Assembly (NCBI GenBank): GCA_031769625.1
Contig: JAUIMM010000548.1
Location: forward strand, 1 to 64,000
Direction of reading: 5' to 3'
Origin: Taudactylus pleione
Lineage: Eukaryota; Chordata; Amphibia; Anura; Myobatrachidae
DNA: 64,000 nt
Under the pieces are notes generated by a model. The model saw nothing but the letters and a program-made list of their open reading frames with translations, was not told the DNA's origin and did not search any database. Positions 1 to 15,700 of the stretch are shown one piece after another (position 1 is the stretch's first letter; every line of letters begins with the position of its first letter). The position numbers and the translations under genes are program-made.

Positions 1-3000
1 ACTGCACTGTGTTCTCATACATATATGGAGTATTGCGCCTCAGCAGACACTGCACTGTGCTCTCATACATATATATGGAGTATTGCGCCTCAGCAGACAC
101 TGCACTGTGCTCTCATACATATATATGGAGTATTGCGCCTCAGCAGACACTGCACTGTGCTCTCATACATATATATGGAGTATTGCGCCTCAGCAGACAC
201 TGCACTGTGCTCTCATACATATATATGGAGTATTGCGCCTCAGCAGACACTGCACTGTGCTCTCATGCATATATATGCAGTATTGCGCCTCAGCAGACAC
301 TGCACTGTGTTCTCATACATATATATGGAGTATTGCGCCTCAGCAGACACTGCACTGTGCTCTCATACATATATATGGAGTACTTGCGCCTCAGCAGACA
401 CTGCACTGTGCTCTCATACATATATATGGAGTACTGCGCCTCAGCAGACACTGCACTGTGCTCTCATACATATATATATGCAGTATTGCGCCTCAGCAGA
501 CACTGCACTGTGCTCTCATACATATATATGCAGTATTGCGCCTCAGCAGACACTGCACTGTGCTCTCATACATATATATGGAGTATTGCGCCTCAGCAGA
601 CACTGCACTGTGCTCTCATACATATATATGGAGTATTGCGCCTCAGCAGACACTGCACTGTGTTCTCATACATATATATGCAGTATTGCGCCTCAGCAGA
701 CACTGCACTGTGCTCTCATACATATATATGCAGTATTGCGCCTCAGCAGACACTGCACTGTGTTCTCATACATATATGGAGTATTGCGCCTCAGCAGACA
801 CTGCACTGTGCTCTCATACATATATATGGAGTATTGCGCCTCAGCAGACACTGCACTGTGCTCTCATACATATATATGGAGTATTGCGCCTCAGAAGACA
901 CTGCACTGTGCTCTCATACATATATATGGAGTATTGCGCCTCAGCAGACACTGCACTGTGCTCTCATGCATATATATGGAGTATTGCGCCTCAGCAGACA
1001 CTGCACTGTGCTCTCATGCATATATATGGTGTATTGCGCCTCAGCAGACACTGCACTGTGTTCTCATACATATATGGAGTATTGCGGCTCAGCAGACACT
1101 GCACTGTGTTCTCATACATATATATGGAGTATTGCGCCTCAACAGACACTGCACTGTGCTCTCATACATATATATGGAGTACTGCGCCTCAGCAGACACT
1201 GCACTGTGCTCTCATACATATATATGGAGTATTGCGCCTCAGCAGACACTGCACTGTGCTCTCATACATATATATGGAGTATTGCGCCTCAGCAGACACT
1301 GCACTGTGTTCTCATACCTATATGGAGTATTGCGCCTCAGCAGACACTGCACTGTGTTCTCATACATATATATGGAGTATTGCGCCTCAGCAGACACTGC
1401 ACTGTGCTCTCATACATATATGGAGTATTGCGCCTCAGCAGACACTGCACTGTGCTCTCATACATATATATGGAGTATTGCGCCTCAGCAGACACTGCAC
1501 TGTGCTCTCATACATATATATGGAGTATTGCGCCTCAGCAGACACTGCACTGTGCTCTCATACATATATATGGAGTATTGCGCCTCAGCAGACACTGCAC
1601 TGTGTTCTCATACATATATATATGGAGTATTGCGCCTCAGCAGACACTGCACTGTGTTCTCATACATATATATGCAGTATTGCGCCTCAGCAGACACTGC
1701 ACTGTGCTCTCATACATATATATATGCAGTATTGCGCCTCAGCAGACACTGCACTGTGCTCTCATACATATATATGCAGTATTGCGCCTCAGCAGACACT
1801 GCACTGTGCTCTCATACATATATATGCAGTATTGCGCCTCAGCAGACACTGCACTGTGCTCTCATACATATATATGCAGTATTGCGCCTCAGCAGACACC
1901 GCACTGTGCTCTCATACATATATATGGAGTACTGCGCCTCAGCAGACACCGCACTGTGCTCTCATACATATATATGCAGTATTGCGCCTCAGCAGACACC
2001 GCACTGTGCTCTCATACATATATATGGAGTATTGCGCCTCAGCAGACACCGCACTGTGCTCTCATACATATATATGGTGTATTGCGCCTCAGCAGACACC
2101 GCACTGTGCTCTCATACATATATATGGAGTATTGCGCCTCAGCAGACACCGCACTGTGCTCTCATACACATATATGGAGTACTGCGCCTCAGCAGACACC
2201 GCACTGTGCTCTCATACACATATATGGAGTATTGCGCCTCAGCAGACACCGCACTGTGCTCTCATACACATATATGGAGTATTGCGCCTCAGCAGACACC
2301 GCACTGTGCTCTCATACATATATGGAGTATTGCGCCTCAGCAGACACTGCACTGTGCTCTCATACATATATATGCAGTATTGCGCCTCAGCAGACACTGC
2401 ACTGTGCTCTCATACATATATATGCAGTATTGCGCCTCTGCAGACACTGCACTGTGCTCTCATACATATATATGGAGTATTGCGCCTCAGCAGACACTGC
2501 ACTGTGCTCTCATACATATATATGGAGTATTGCGCCTCAGCAGACACTGCACTGTGCTCTCATACATATATGGAGTACTGCGCCTCAGCAGACACTGCAC
2601 TGTGCTCTCATACATATATATGCAGTATTGCGCCTCAGCAGACACTGCACTGTGCTCTCATACATATATATGGAGTATTGCGCCTCAGCAGACACTGCAC
2701 TGTGCTCTCATACATATATATGGAGTATTGCGCCTCAGCAGACACTGCACTGTGCTCTCATACATATATATGGAGTATTGCGCCTCAGCAGACACTGCAC
2801 TGTGTTCTCATACATATATATGGAGTATTGCGCCTCAGCAGACACTGCACTGTGCTCTCATACATATATATGGAGTATTGCGCCTCAGCAGACACTGCAC
2901 TGTGCTCTCATACATATATATGCAGTATTGCGCCTCAGCAGACACTGCACTGTGCTCTCATACATATATATGGAGTATTGCGCCTCAGCAGACACTGCAC

Positions 3001-6000
3001 TGTGCTCTCATACATATATATGGAGTATTGCGCCTCAGCAGACACTGCACTGTGTTCTCATACATATATATGCAGTATTGCGCCTCAGCAGACACTGCAC
3101 TGTGCTCTCATACATATATATATGCAGTATTGCGCCTCAGCAGACACTGCACTGTGCTCTCATACATATATATGCAGTATTGCGCCTCAGCAGACACTGC
3201 ACTGTGCTCTCATACATATATATGCAGTATTGCGCCTCAGCAGACACTGCACTGTGCTCTCATACATATATATGCAGTATTGCGCCTCAGCAGACACCGC
3301 ACTGTGCTCTCATACATATATATGGAGTACTGCGCCTCAGCAGACACCGCACTGTGCTCTCATACATATATATGCAGTATTGCGCCTCAGCAGACACCGC
3401 ACTGTGTTCTCATACATATATATGGAGTATTGCGCCTCAGCAGACACCGCACTGTGCTCTCATACATATATATGGTGTATTGCGCCTCAGCAGACACCGC
3501 ACTGTGCTCTCATACATATATATGGAGTATTGCGCCTCAGCAGACACCGCACTGTGCTCTCATACACATATATGGAGTACTGCGCCTCAGCAGACACCGC
3601 ACTGTGCTCTCATACACATATATGGAGTATTGCGCCTCAGCAGACACCGCACTGTGCTCTCATACACATATATGGAGTATTGCGCCTCAGCAGACACCGC
3701 ACTGTGCTCTCATACATATATGGAGTACTGCGCCTCAGCAGACACTGCACTGTGCTCTCATACATATATATGCAGTATTGCGCCTCAGCAGACACTGCAC
3801 TGTGCTCTCATACATATATATGCAGTATTGCGCCTCTGCAGACACTGCACTGTGCTCTCATACATATATATGGAGTATTGCGCCTCAGCAGACACTGCAC
3901 TGTGCTCTCATACATATATATGGAGTATTGCGCCTCAGCAGACACTGCACTGTGCTCTCATACATATATGGAGTACTGCGCCTCAGCAGACACTGCACTG
4001 TGCTCTCATACATATATATGCAGTATTGCGCCTCAGCAGACACTGCACTGTGCTCTCATACATATATATGCAGTATTGCGCCTCAGCAGACACTGCACTG
4101 TGCTCTCATACATATATATGGAGTATTGCGCCTCAGCAGACACTGCACTGTGCTCTCATACATATATATGGAGTATTGCGCCTCAGCAGACACTGCACTG
4201 TGTTCTCATACATATATATGGAGTATTGCGCCTCAGCAGACACTGCACTGTGCTCTCATACATATATATGGAGTATTGCGCCTCAGCAGACACTGCACTG
4301 TGCTCTCATACATATATATGCAGTATTGCGCCTCAGCAGACACTGCACTGTGCTCTCATACATATATATGGAGTATTGCACCTCAGCAGACACTGCACTG
4401 TGCTCTCATACATATATATGGAGTATTGCGCCTCAGCAGACACTGCACTGTGTTCTCATACATATATATGCAGTATTGCGCCTCAGCAGACACTGCACTG
4501 TGCTCTCATACATATATATGGAGTATTGCGCCTCAGCAGACACTGCACTGTGCTCTCATACATATATATGGAGTATTGCGCCTCAGCAGACACTGCACTG
4601 TGTTCTCATACATATATATGCAGTATTGCGCCTCAGCAGACACTGCACTGTGCTCTTACATATATATGGAGTATTGCGCCTCAGCAGACACTGCACTGTG
4701 CTCTCATACATATATATGCAGTATTGCGCCTCAGCAGACACTGCACTGTGCTCTCATACATATATATGGAGTATTGCGCCTCAGCAGACACTGCACTGTG
4801 CTCTCATACATATATATGGAGTATTGCGCCTCAGCAGACACTGCACTGTGCTCTCATACATATATATGGAGTATTGCGCCTCAGCAGACACTGCACTGTG
4901 TTCTCATACATATATATGCAGTATTGCGCCTCAGCAGACACTGCACTGTGCTCTCATACATATATATGCAGTATTGCGCCTCAGCAGACACTGCACTGTG
5001 CTCTCATACATATATATGCAGTATTGCGCCTCAGCAGACTGCACTGTGCTCTCATACATATATATGGAGTATTGCGCCTCAGCAGACACTGCACTGTGCT
5101 CTCATACATATATATATGGAGTATTGCGCCTCAGCAGACACTGCACTGTGTTCTCATACATATATATGCAGTATTGCGCCTCAGCAGACACTGCACTGTG
5201 CTCTCATACATATATATGCAGTATTGCGCCTCAGCAGACACTGCACTGTGCTCTCATACATATATATGGAGTATTGCGCCTCAGCAGACACTGCACTGTG
5301 CTCTCATACATATATATGGAGTATTGCGCCTCAGCAGACACTGCACTGTGTTCTCATACATATATATGGAGTATTGCGCCTCAGCAGACACTGCACTGTG
5401 CTCTCATACATATATATGGAGTATTGCGCCTCAGCAGACACCGCACTGTGCTCTCATACATATATATGGAGTATTGCGCCTCAGCAGACACCGCACTGTG
5501 CTCTCATACATATATATGCAGTATTGTGCCTCAGCAGACACCGCACTGTGTTCTCATACATATATATGCAGTATTGCGCCTCAGCAGACACTGCACTGTG
5601 CTCTCATACATATATATGGAGTATTGCGCCTCAGCAGACACTGCACTGTGTTCTCATACATATATGGAGTATTGCGCCTCAGCAGACACTGCACTGTGCT
5701 CTCATACATATATATGGAGTACTGCGCCTCAGCAGACACTGCACTGTGCTCTCATACATATATATGCAGTATTGCGCCTCAGCAGACACTGCACTGTGCT
5801 CTCATACATATATATGCAGTATTGCGCCTCAGCAGACACTGCACTGTGTTCTCATACATATATATGCAGTATTGCGCCTCAGCAGACACTGCACTGTGTT
5901 CTCATACATATATGGAGTATTGCGCCTCAGCAGACACTGCACTGTGCTCTCATACATATATATGGAGTATTGCGCCTCAGCAGACACTGCACTGTGCTCT

Positions 6001-9000
6001 CATACATATATATGGAGTATTGCGCCTCAGCAGACACTGCACTGTGCTCTCATGCATATATATGGAGTATTGCGCCTCAGCAGACACTGCACTGTGCTCT
6101 CATGCATATATATGCAGTATTGCGCCTCAGCAGACACTGCACTGTGTTCTCATACATATATATGGAGTATTGCGCCTCAGCAGACACTGCACTGTGCTCT
6201 CATACATATATATGGAGTATTGCGCCTCAGCAGACACTGCACTGTGCTCTCATACATATATATGGAGTACTGCGCCTCAGCAGACACTGCACTGTGCTCT
6301 CATACATATATATATGCAGTATTGCGCCTCAGCAGACACTGCACTGTGCTCTCATACATATATATATGCAGTATTGCGCCTCAGCAGACACTGCACTGTG
6401 CTCTCATACATATATATGGAGTATTGCGCCTCAGCAGACACTGCACTGTGCTCTCATACATATATATGGAGTATTGCGCCTCAGCAGACACTGCACTGTG
6501 TTCTCATACATATATATGCAGTGTTGCGCCTCAGCAGACACTGCACTGTGCTCTCATACATATATATGCAGTATTGCGCCTCAGCAGACACTGCACTGTG
6601 TTCTCATACATATATATGGAGTATTGCGCCTCAGCAGACACTGTACTGTGCTCTCATACATATATATGGAGTATTGCGCCTCAGCAGACACTGCACTGTG
6701 CTCTCATACATATATATGCAGTATTGCGCCTCAGCAGACACTGCACTGTGTTCTCATACATATATGGAGTATTGCGCCTCAGCAGACACTGCACTGTGTA
6801 CTCATACATATATATGGAGTATTGCGCCTCAACAGACACTGCACTGTGCTCTCATACATATATATGGAGTACTGCACCTCAGCAGACACTGCACTGTGCT
6901 CTCATACATATATATGGAGTACTGCGCCTCAGCAGACACTGCACTGTGCTCTCATACATATATATGGAGTATTGCGCCTCAGCAGACACTGCACTGTGTT
7001 CTCATACCTATATGGAGTATTGCGCCTCAGCAGACACTGCACTGTGTTCTCATACATATATATGGAGTATTGTGCCTCAGCAGACACTGCACTGTGCTCT
7101 CATACATATATGGAGTATTGCGCCTCAGCAGACACTGCACTGTGCTCTCATACATATATATGGAGTATTGCGCCTCAGCAGACACTGCACTGTGCTCTCA
7201 TACATATATATGGAGTATTGCGCCTCAGCAGACACTGCACTGTGCTCTCATACATATATATGGAGTATTGCGCCTCAGCAGACACTGCACTGTGTTCTCA
7301 TACATATATATATGGAGTATTGCGCCTCAGCAGACACTGCACTGTGTTCTCATACATATATATGCAGTATTGCGCCTCAGCAGACACTGCACTGTGCTCT
7401 CATACATATATATATGCAGTATTGCGCCTCAGCAGACACTGCACTGTGCTCTCATACATATATATATGCAGTATTGCGCCTCAGCAGACACTGCACTGTG
7501 CTCTCATACATATATATGCAGTATTGCGCCTCAGCAGACACTGCACTGTGCTCTCATACATATATATGCAGTATTGCGCCTCAGCAGACACTGCACTGTG
7601 CTCTCATACATATATATGGAGTACTGCGCCTCAGCAGACACTGCACTGTGCTCTCATACATATATATGCAGTATTGCGCCTCAGCAGACACCGCACTGTG
7701 TTCTCATACATATATATGGAGTATTGCGCCTCAGCAGACACCGCACTGTGCTCTCATACATATATATGGTGTATTGCGCCTCAGCAGACACCGCACTGTG
7801 CTCTCATACATATATATGGAGTATTGCGCCTCAGCAGACACCGCACTGTGCTCTCATACACATATATGGAGTACTGCGCCTCAGCAGACACCGCACTGTG
7901 CTCTCATACACATATATGGAGTATTGCGCCTCAGCAGACACCGCACTGTGCTCTCATACACATATATGGAGTATTGCGCCTCAGCAGACACCGCACTGTG
8001 CTCTCATACACATATATGGAGAATTGCGCCTCAGCAGACACCGCACTGTGCTCTCATACATATATATGGAGTATTGCGCCTCAGCAGACACCGCACTGTG
8101 CTCTCATACATATATATGCAGTATTGCGCCTCAGCAGACACCGCACTGTGCTCTCATACATATATATGCAGTATTGCGCCTCAGCAGACACCGCACTGTG
8201 CTCTCATACATATATATGCAGTATTGCGCCTCAGCAGACACCGCACTGTGTTCTCATACATATATATGGAGAATTGCGCCTCAGCAGACACTGCACTGTG
8301 CTCTCATACATATATATGCAGTATTGCGCCTCAGCAGACACTGCACTGTGCTCTCATACATACATATGGAGTATTGCCCCTCAGCAGACACTGCACTGTG
8401 CTCTCATACATATATATGGAGTATTGCGCCTCAGCAGACACTGCACTGTGTTCTCATACATATATATGGAGTATTGCGCCTCAGCAGACACTGCACTGTG
8501 CTCTCATACATATATATGGAGTATTGCGCCTCAGCAGACACTGCACTGTGCTCTCATACATATATATGGAGTATTGCGCCTCAGCAGACACTGCACTGTG
8601 CTCTCATACATATATATGGAGTATTGCGCCTCAGCAGACACTGCACTGTGCTCTCATACATATATATGGAGTATTGCGCCTCAGCAGACACTGCACTGTG
8701 CTCTCATACATATATATGCAGTATTGCGCCTCAGCAGACACTGCACTGTGCTCTCATACATATATATGCAGTATTGCGCCTCAGCAGACACTGCACTGTG
8801 CTCTCATACATATATATGCAGTATTGCGCCTCAGCAGACACAGCACTGTGCTCTCATACATATATATGGAGTATTGCGCCTCAGCAGACACTGCACTGTG
8901 CTCTCATACATATATATGGAGTATTGCGCCTCAGCAGACACTGCACTGTGCTCTCATACATATATATGGAGTATTGCGCCTCAGCAGACACTGCACTGTG

Positions 9001-11899
9001 TTCTCATACATATATATGGAGTATTGCGCCTCAGCAGACACTGCACTGTGCTCTCATACATATATATGCAGTATTGCGCCTCAGCAGACACTGCACTGTG
9101 CTCTCATACATATATATGCAGTATTGCGCCTCAGCAGACACTGCACTGTGCTCTCATACATATATATGGAGTATTGCGCCTCAGCAGACACTGCACTGTG
9201 CTCTCATACATATATATGGAGTATTGCGCCTCAGCAGACACTGCACTGTGCTCTCATACATATATATGGAGTATTGCGCCTCAGCAGACACTGCACTGTG
9301 CTCTCATACATATATATGGAGTATTGCGCCTCAGCAGACACTGCACTGTGCTCTCATACACATATATATGGTGTATTGCGCCTCAGCAGACACTGCACTG
9401 TGCTCTCATACATATATATGCAGTATTGCGCCTCAGCAGACACTGCACTGTGCTCTCATACATATATATGCAGTATTGCGCCTCAGCAGACACCGCACTG
9501 TGCTCTCATACATATATATGCAGTATTGCGCCTCAGCAGACACCGCACTGTGTTCTCATACATATATGGAGTATTGCGCCTCAGCAGACACTGCACTGTG
9601 TTCTCATACATATATATGGAGTATTGCGCCTCAGCAGACACTGCACTGTGCTCTCATACATATATATGCAGTATTGCGCCTCAGAAGACACCGCACTGTG
9701 CTCTCATACACATATATGGAGTATTGCGCCTCAGCAGACACCGCACTGTGCTCTCATACATATATATGCAGTATTGCGCCTCAGCAGACACCGCACTGTG
9801 CTCTCATACATATATATGGAGTATTGCGCCTCAGCCGACACCGCACTGTGCTCTCATACATATATATGGAGTATTGCGCCTCAGCAGACACTGCACTGTG
9901 CTCTCATACATATATATGGAGTATTGCGCCTCAGCAGACACTGCACTGTGCTCTCATACATATATATGGAGTATTGCGCCTCAGCAGACACTGCACTGTG
10001 CTCTCATACATATATATGCAGTATTGCGCCTCAGCAGACACTGCATTGTGCTCTCATACATATATATGGAGTATTGCGCCTCAGCAGACACTGCACTGTG
10101 CTCTCATACATATATATGCAGTATTGCGCCTCAGCAGATACTGCACTGTGCTCTCATACATATATATGGAGTATTGCGCCTCAGCAGACACTGCACTGTG
10201 CTCTCATACATATATATGGAGTATTGCGCCTCAGCAGACACTGCACTGTGCTCTCATACATATATATGGAGTATTGCGCCTCAGCAGACACTGCACTGTG
10301 TTCTCATACATATATATGGAGTATTGCGCCTCAGCAGACACTGCACTGTGCTCTCATACATATATATGCAGTATTGCGCCTCAGCAGACACTGCACTGTG
10401 CTCTCATACATATATATGCAGTATTGCGCCTCAGCAGACACTGCACTGTGCTCTCATACATATATATGGAGTATTGCGCCTCAGCAGACACTGCACTGTG
10501 CTCTCATACATATATATGGAGTATTGCGCCTCAGCAGACACTGCACTGTGCTCTCATACACATATATATGGTGTATTGCGCCTCAGCAGACACTGCACTG
10601 TGCTCTCATACATATATATGCAGTATTGCGCCTCAGCAGACACCGCACTGTGCTCTCATACATATATATGCAGTATTGCGCCTCAGCAGACACCGCACTG
10701 TGTTCTCATACATATATGGAGTATTGCGCCTCAGCAGACACTGCACTGTGTTCTCATACATATATATGGAGTATTGCGCCTCAGCAGACACTGCACTGTG
10801 CTCTCATACATATATATGCAGTATTGCGCCTCAGAAGACACCGCACTGTGCTCTCATACACATATATGGAGTATTGCGCCTCAGCAGACACCGCACTGTG
10901 CTCTCATACATATATATGCAGTATTGCGCCTCAGCAGACACCGCACTGTGCTCTCATACATATATATGGAGTATTGCGCCTCAGCAGACACCGCACTGTG
11001 TTCTCATACATATATATGGAGTATTGCGCCTCAGCAGACACCGCACTGTGCTCTCATACATATATATGGAGTATTGCGCCTCAGCAGACACTGCACTGTG
11101 CTCTCATACATATATATGCAGTATTGCGCCTCAGCAGACACTGCACTGTGCTCTCATACATATATATGCAGTATTGCGCCTCAGCAGACACCGCACTGTG
11201 CTCTCATACATATATATGGAGTATTGCGCCTCAGCAGACACTGCACTGTGCTCTCATACATATATATGGAGTATTGCGCCTCAGCAGACACCGCACTGTG
11301 CTCTCATACATATATATGGAGTATTGCGCCTCAGCAGACAGTGCACTGTGTTCTCATACATATATATGCAGTATTGCTCCTCAGCAGACACTGCACTGTG
11401 CTCTCATACATATATATATGCAGTATTGCGCCTCAGCAGACACTGCACTGTGCTCTCATACATATATATGGTGTATTGCGCCTCAGCAGACACTGCACTG
11501 TGCTCTCATACATATATATGCAGTATTGCGCCTCAGCAGACACTGCACTGTGCTCTCATACATATATATGGAGTATTGCGCCTCAGCAGACACTGCACTG
11601 TGTTCTCATACATATATATGGAGTATTGCGCCTCAGCAGACACTGCACTGTGCTCTCATACATATATATGGAGTATTGCGCCTCAGCAGACACTGCACTG
11701 TGCTCTCATACATATATATGGAGTATTGCGCCTCAGCAGACACTGCACTGTGCTCTCATACATATATATGGAGTATTGCGCCTCAGCAGACACTGCACTG
11801 TGCTCTCATACATATATATGGAGTATTGCGCCTCAGCAGACACTGCACTGTGCTCTCATACATATATATGGAGTATTGCGCCTCAGCAGACACTGCACT

Positions 11900-14800
11900 G
11901 TGCTCTCATACACATATATATGGTGTATTGCGCCTCAGCAGACACTGCACTGTGCTCTCATACATATATATGGAGAATTGCGCCTCAGCAGACACTGCAC
12001 TGTGCTCTCATACATATATATGCAGTATTGCGCCTCAGCAGACACCGCACTGTGCTCTCATACACATATATGGAGTATTGCGCCTCAGCAGACACTGCAC
12101 TGTGCTCTCATACACATATATATGGTGTATTGCGCCTCAGCAGACACTGCACTGTGCTCTCATACATATATATGCAGTATTGCGCCTCAGCAGACACTGC
12201 ACTGTGCTCTCATACATATATATGCAGTATTGCGCCTCAGCAGACACTGCACTGTGCTCTCATACATATATATGCAGTATTGCGCCTCAGAAGACACTGC
12301 ACTGTGTTCTCATACATATATATGGAGTATTGCGCCTCAGCAGACACCGCACTGTGCTCTCATACATATATATGCAGTATTGCGCCTCAGCAGACACCGC
12401 ACTGTGCTCTCATACATATATATGGAGTATTGTGCCTCAGCAGACACTGCACTGTGCTCTCATACATATATATGGAGTATTGCGCCTCAGCAGACACTGC
12501 ACTGTGCTCTCATACACATATATGGAGTACTGCGCCTCAGCAGACACTGCACTGTGCTCTCATACATATATATGGAGTATTGCGCCTCAGCAGACACTGC
12601 ACTGTGCTCTCATACATATATATGGAGTACTGCGCCTCAGCAGACACTGCACTGTGCTCTCATACATATATATGGAGTATTGCGCCTCAGCAGACACTGC
12701 ACTGTGCTCTCATACATATATGGAGTACTGCGCCTCAGCAGACACTGCACTGTGCTCTCATACATATATATGCAGTATTGCGCCTCAGCAGACACTGCAC
12801 TGTGCTCTCATACATATATATGCAGTATTGCGCCTCAGCAGACACTGCACTGTGCTCTCATACATATATATGGAGTATTGCGCCTCAGCAGACACTGCAC
12901 TGTGCTCTCATACATATATATGGAGTATTGCGCCTCAGCAGACACTGCACTGTGCTCTCATACATATATATGCAGTATTGCGCCTCAGCAGACACTGCAC
13001 TGTGCTCTCATACATATATATGGTGTATTGCGCCTCAGCAGACACTGCACTGTGCTCTCATACATATATATGCAGTTTTGCGCCTCAGCAGACACTGCAC
13101 TGTGCTCTCATACATATATATGGAGTATTGCGCCTCAGCAGACACTGCACTGTGCTCTCATACATATATGCAGTATTGCGCCTCAGCAGACACTGCACTG
13201 TGCTCTCATACATATATATGGTGTATTGCGCCTCAGCAGACACTGCACTGTGCTCTCATACATATATATGCAGTATTGCGCCTCAGCAGACACTGCACTG
13301 TGCTCTCATACATATATATGGAGTATTGCGCCTCAGCAGACACTGCACTGTGCTCTCATACATATATGCAGTATTGCGCCTCAGCAGACACTGCACTGTG
13401 CTCTCATACATATATATGGTGTATTGCGCCTCAGCAGACACTGCACTGTGCTCTCATACATATATATGCAGTATTGCGCCTCAGCAGACACTGCACTGTG
13501 TTCTCATACATATATATGGAGTATTGCGCCTCAGCAGACACTGCACTGTGCTCTCATACATATATATGGAGTATTGCGCCTCAGCAGACACTGCACTGTG
13601 CTCTCATACATATATATGGAGTATTGCGCCTCAGCAGACACTGCACTGTGCTCTCATACATATATATGGAGTATTGCGCCTCAGCAGACACTGCACTGTG
13701 CTCTCATACATATATATGGAGTATTGCGCCTCAGCAGACACTGCACTGTGCTCTCATACATATATATGGAGTATTGCGCCTCAGCAGACACTGCACTGTG
13801 CTCTCATACATATATATGGAGTATTGCGCCTCAGCAGACACTGCACTGTGCTCTCATACACATATATATGGTGTATTGCGCCTCAGCAGACACTGCACTG
13901 TGCTCTCATACATATATATGGAGAATTGCGCCTCAGCAGACACTGCACTGTGCTCTCATACATATATATGCAGTATTGCGCCTCAGCAGACACCGCACTG
14001 TGCTCTCATACACATATATGGAGTATTGCGCCTCAGCAGACACTGCACTGTGCTCTCATACACATATATATGGTGTATTGCGCCTCAGCAGACACTGCAC
14101 TGTGCTCTCATACATATATATGCAGTATTGCGCCTCAGCAGACACTGCACTGTGCTCTCATACATATATATGCAGTATTGCGCCTCAGCAGACACTGCAC
14201 TGTGCTCTCATACATATATATGCAGTATTGCGCCTCAGAAGACACTGCACTGTGTTCTCATACATATATATGGAGTATTGCGCCTCAGCAGACACTGCAC
14301 TGTGTTCTCATACATATATATGGAGTATTGCGCCTCAGCAGACACCGCACTGTGCTCTCATACATATATATGCAGTATTGCGCCTCAGCAGACACCGCAC
14401 TGTGCTCTCATACATATATATGGAGTATTGTGCCTCAGCAGACACTGCACTGTGCTCTCATACATATATATGGAGTATTGCGCCTCAGCAGACACTGCAC
14501 TGTGCTCTCATACACATATATGGAGTACTGCGCCTCAGCAGACACTGCACTGTGCTCTCATACATATATATGGAGTATTGCGCCTCAGCAGACACTGCAC
14601 TGTGCTCTCATACATATATATGGAGTACTGCGCCTCAGCAGACACTGCACTGTGCTCTCATACATATATATGGAGTATTGCGCCTCAGCAGACACTGCAC
14701 TGTGCTCTCATACATATATGGAGTACTGCGCCTCAGCAGACACTGCACTGTGCTCTCATACATATATATGCAGTATTGCGCCTCAGCAGACACTGCACTG

Positions 14801-15700
14801 TGCTCTCATACATATATATGCAGTATTGCGCCTCAGCAGACACTGCACTGTGCTCTCATACATATATATGCAGTATTGCGCCTCAGCAGACACTGCACTG
14901 TGCTCTCATACATATATATGGAGTATTGCGCCTCAGCAGACACTGCACTGTGCTCTCATACATATATATGGAGTATTGCGCCTCAGCAGACACTGCACTG
15001 TGCTCTCATACATATATATGCAGTATTGCGCCTCAGCAGACACTGCACTGTGCTCTCATACATATATATGGTGTATTGCGCCTCAGCAGACACTGCACTG
15101 TGCTCTCATACATATATATGCAGTTTTGCGCCTCAGCAGACACTGCACTGTGCTCTCATACATATATATGGAGTATTGCGCCTCAGCAGACACTGCACTG
15201 TGCTCTCATACATATATGCAGTATTGCGCCTCAGCAGACACTGCACTGTGCTCTCATACATATATATGGTGTATTGCGCCTCAGCAGACACTGCACTGTG
15301 CTCTCATACATATATATGCAGTATTGCGCCTCAGCAGACACTGCACTGTGCTCTCATACATATATATGGAGTATTGCGCCTCAGCAGACACTGCACTGTG
15401 CTCTCATACATATATGCAGTATTGCGCCTCAGCAGACACTGCACTGTGCTCTCATACATATATATGGTGTATTGCGCCTCAGCAGACACTGCACTGTGCT
15501 CTCATACATATATATGCAGTATTGCGCCTCAGCAGACACTGCACTGTGCTCTCATACATATATATGCAGTATTGCGCCTCAGCAGACACTGCACTGTGCT
15601 CTCATACATATATATGGAGTATTGCGCCTCAGCAGACACTGCACTGTGCTCTCATACATATATGGAGTACTGCACCTCAGCAGACACTGCACTGTGCTCT
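11900..15700 (+). repeat. About 2.0-kb tandem higher-order duplication in the satellite
   Basis: Rare variants at 11973 (GAGAATTG), 12113 (CACATATATATGG), 12431 (TTGTGCC) and 13073 (CAGTTTTG) recur at 13921, 14061, 14429 and 15121. The offset grows from 1948 to 1998 to 2048 bp, so single 50-bp monomers were gained after a roughly 2-kb block was duplicated. The limits are approximate. Confidence 0.8.
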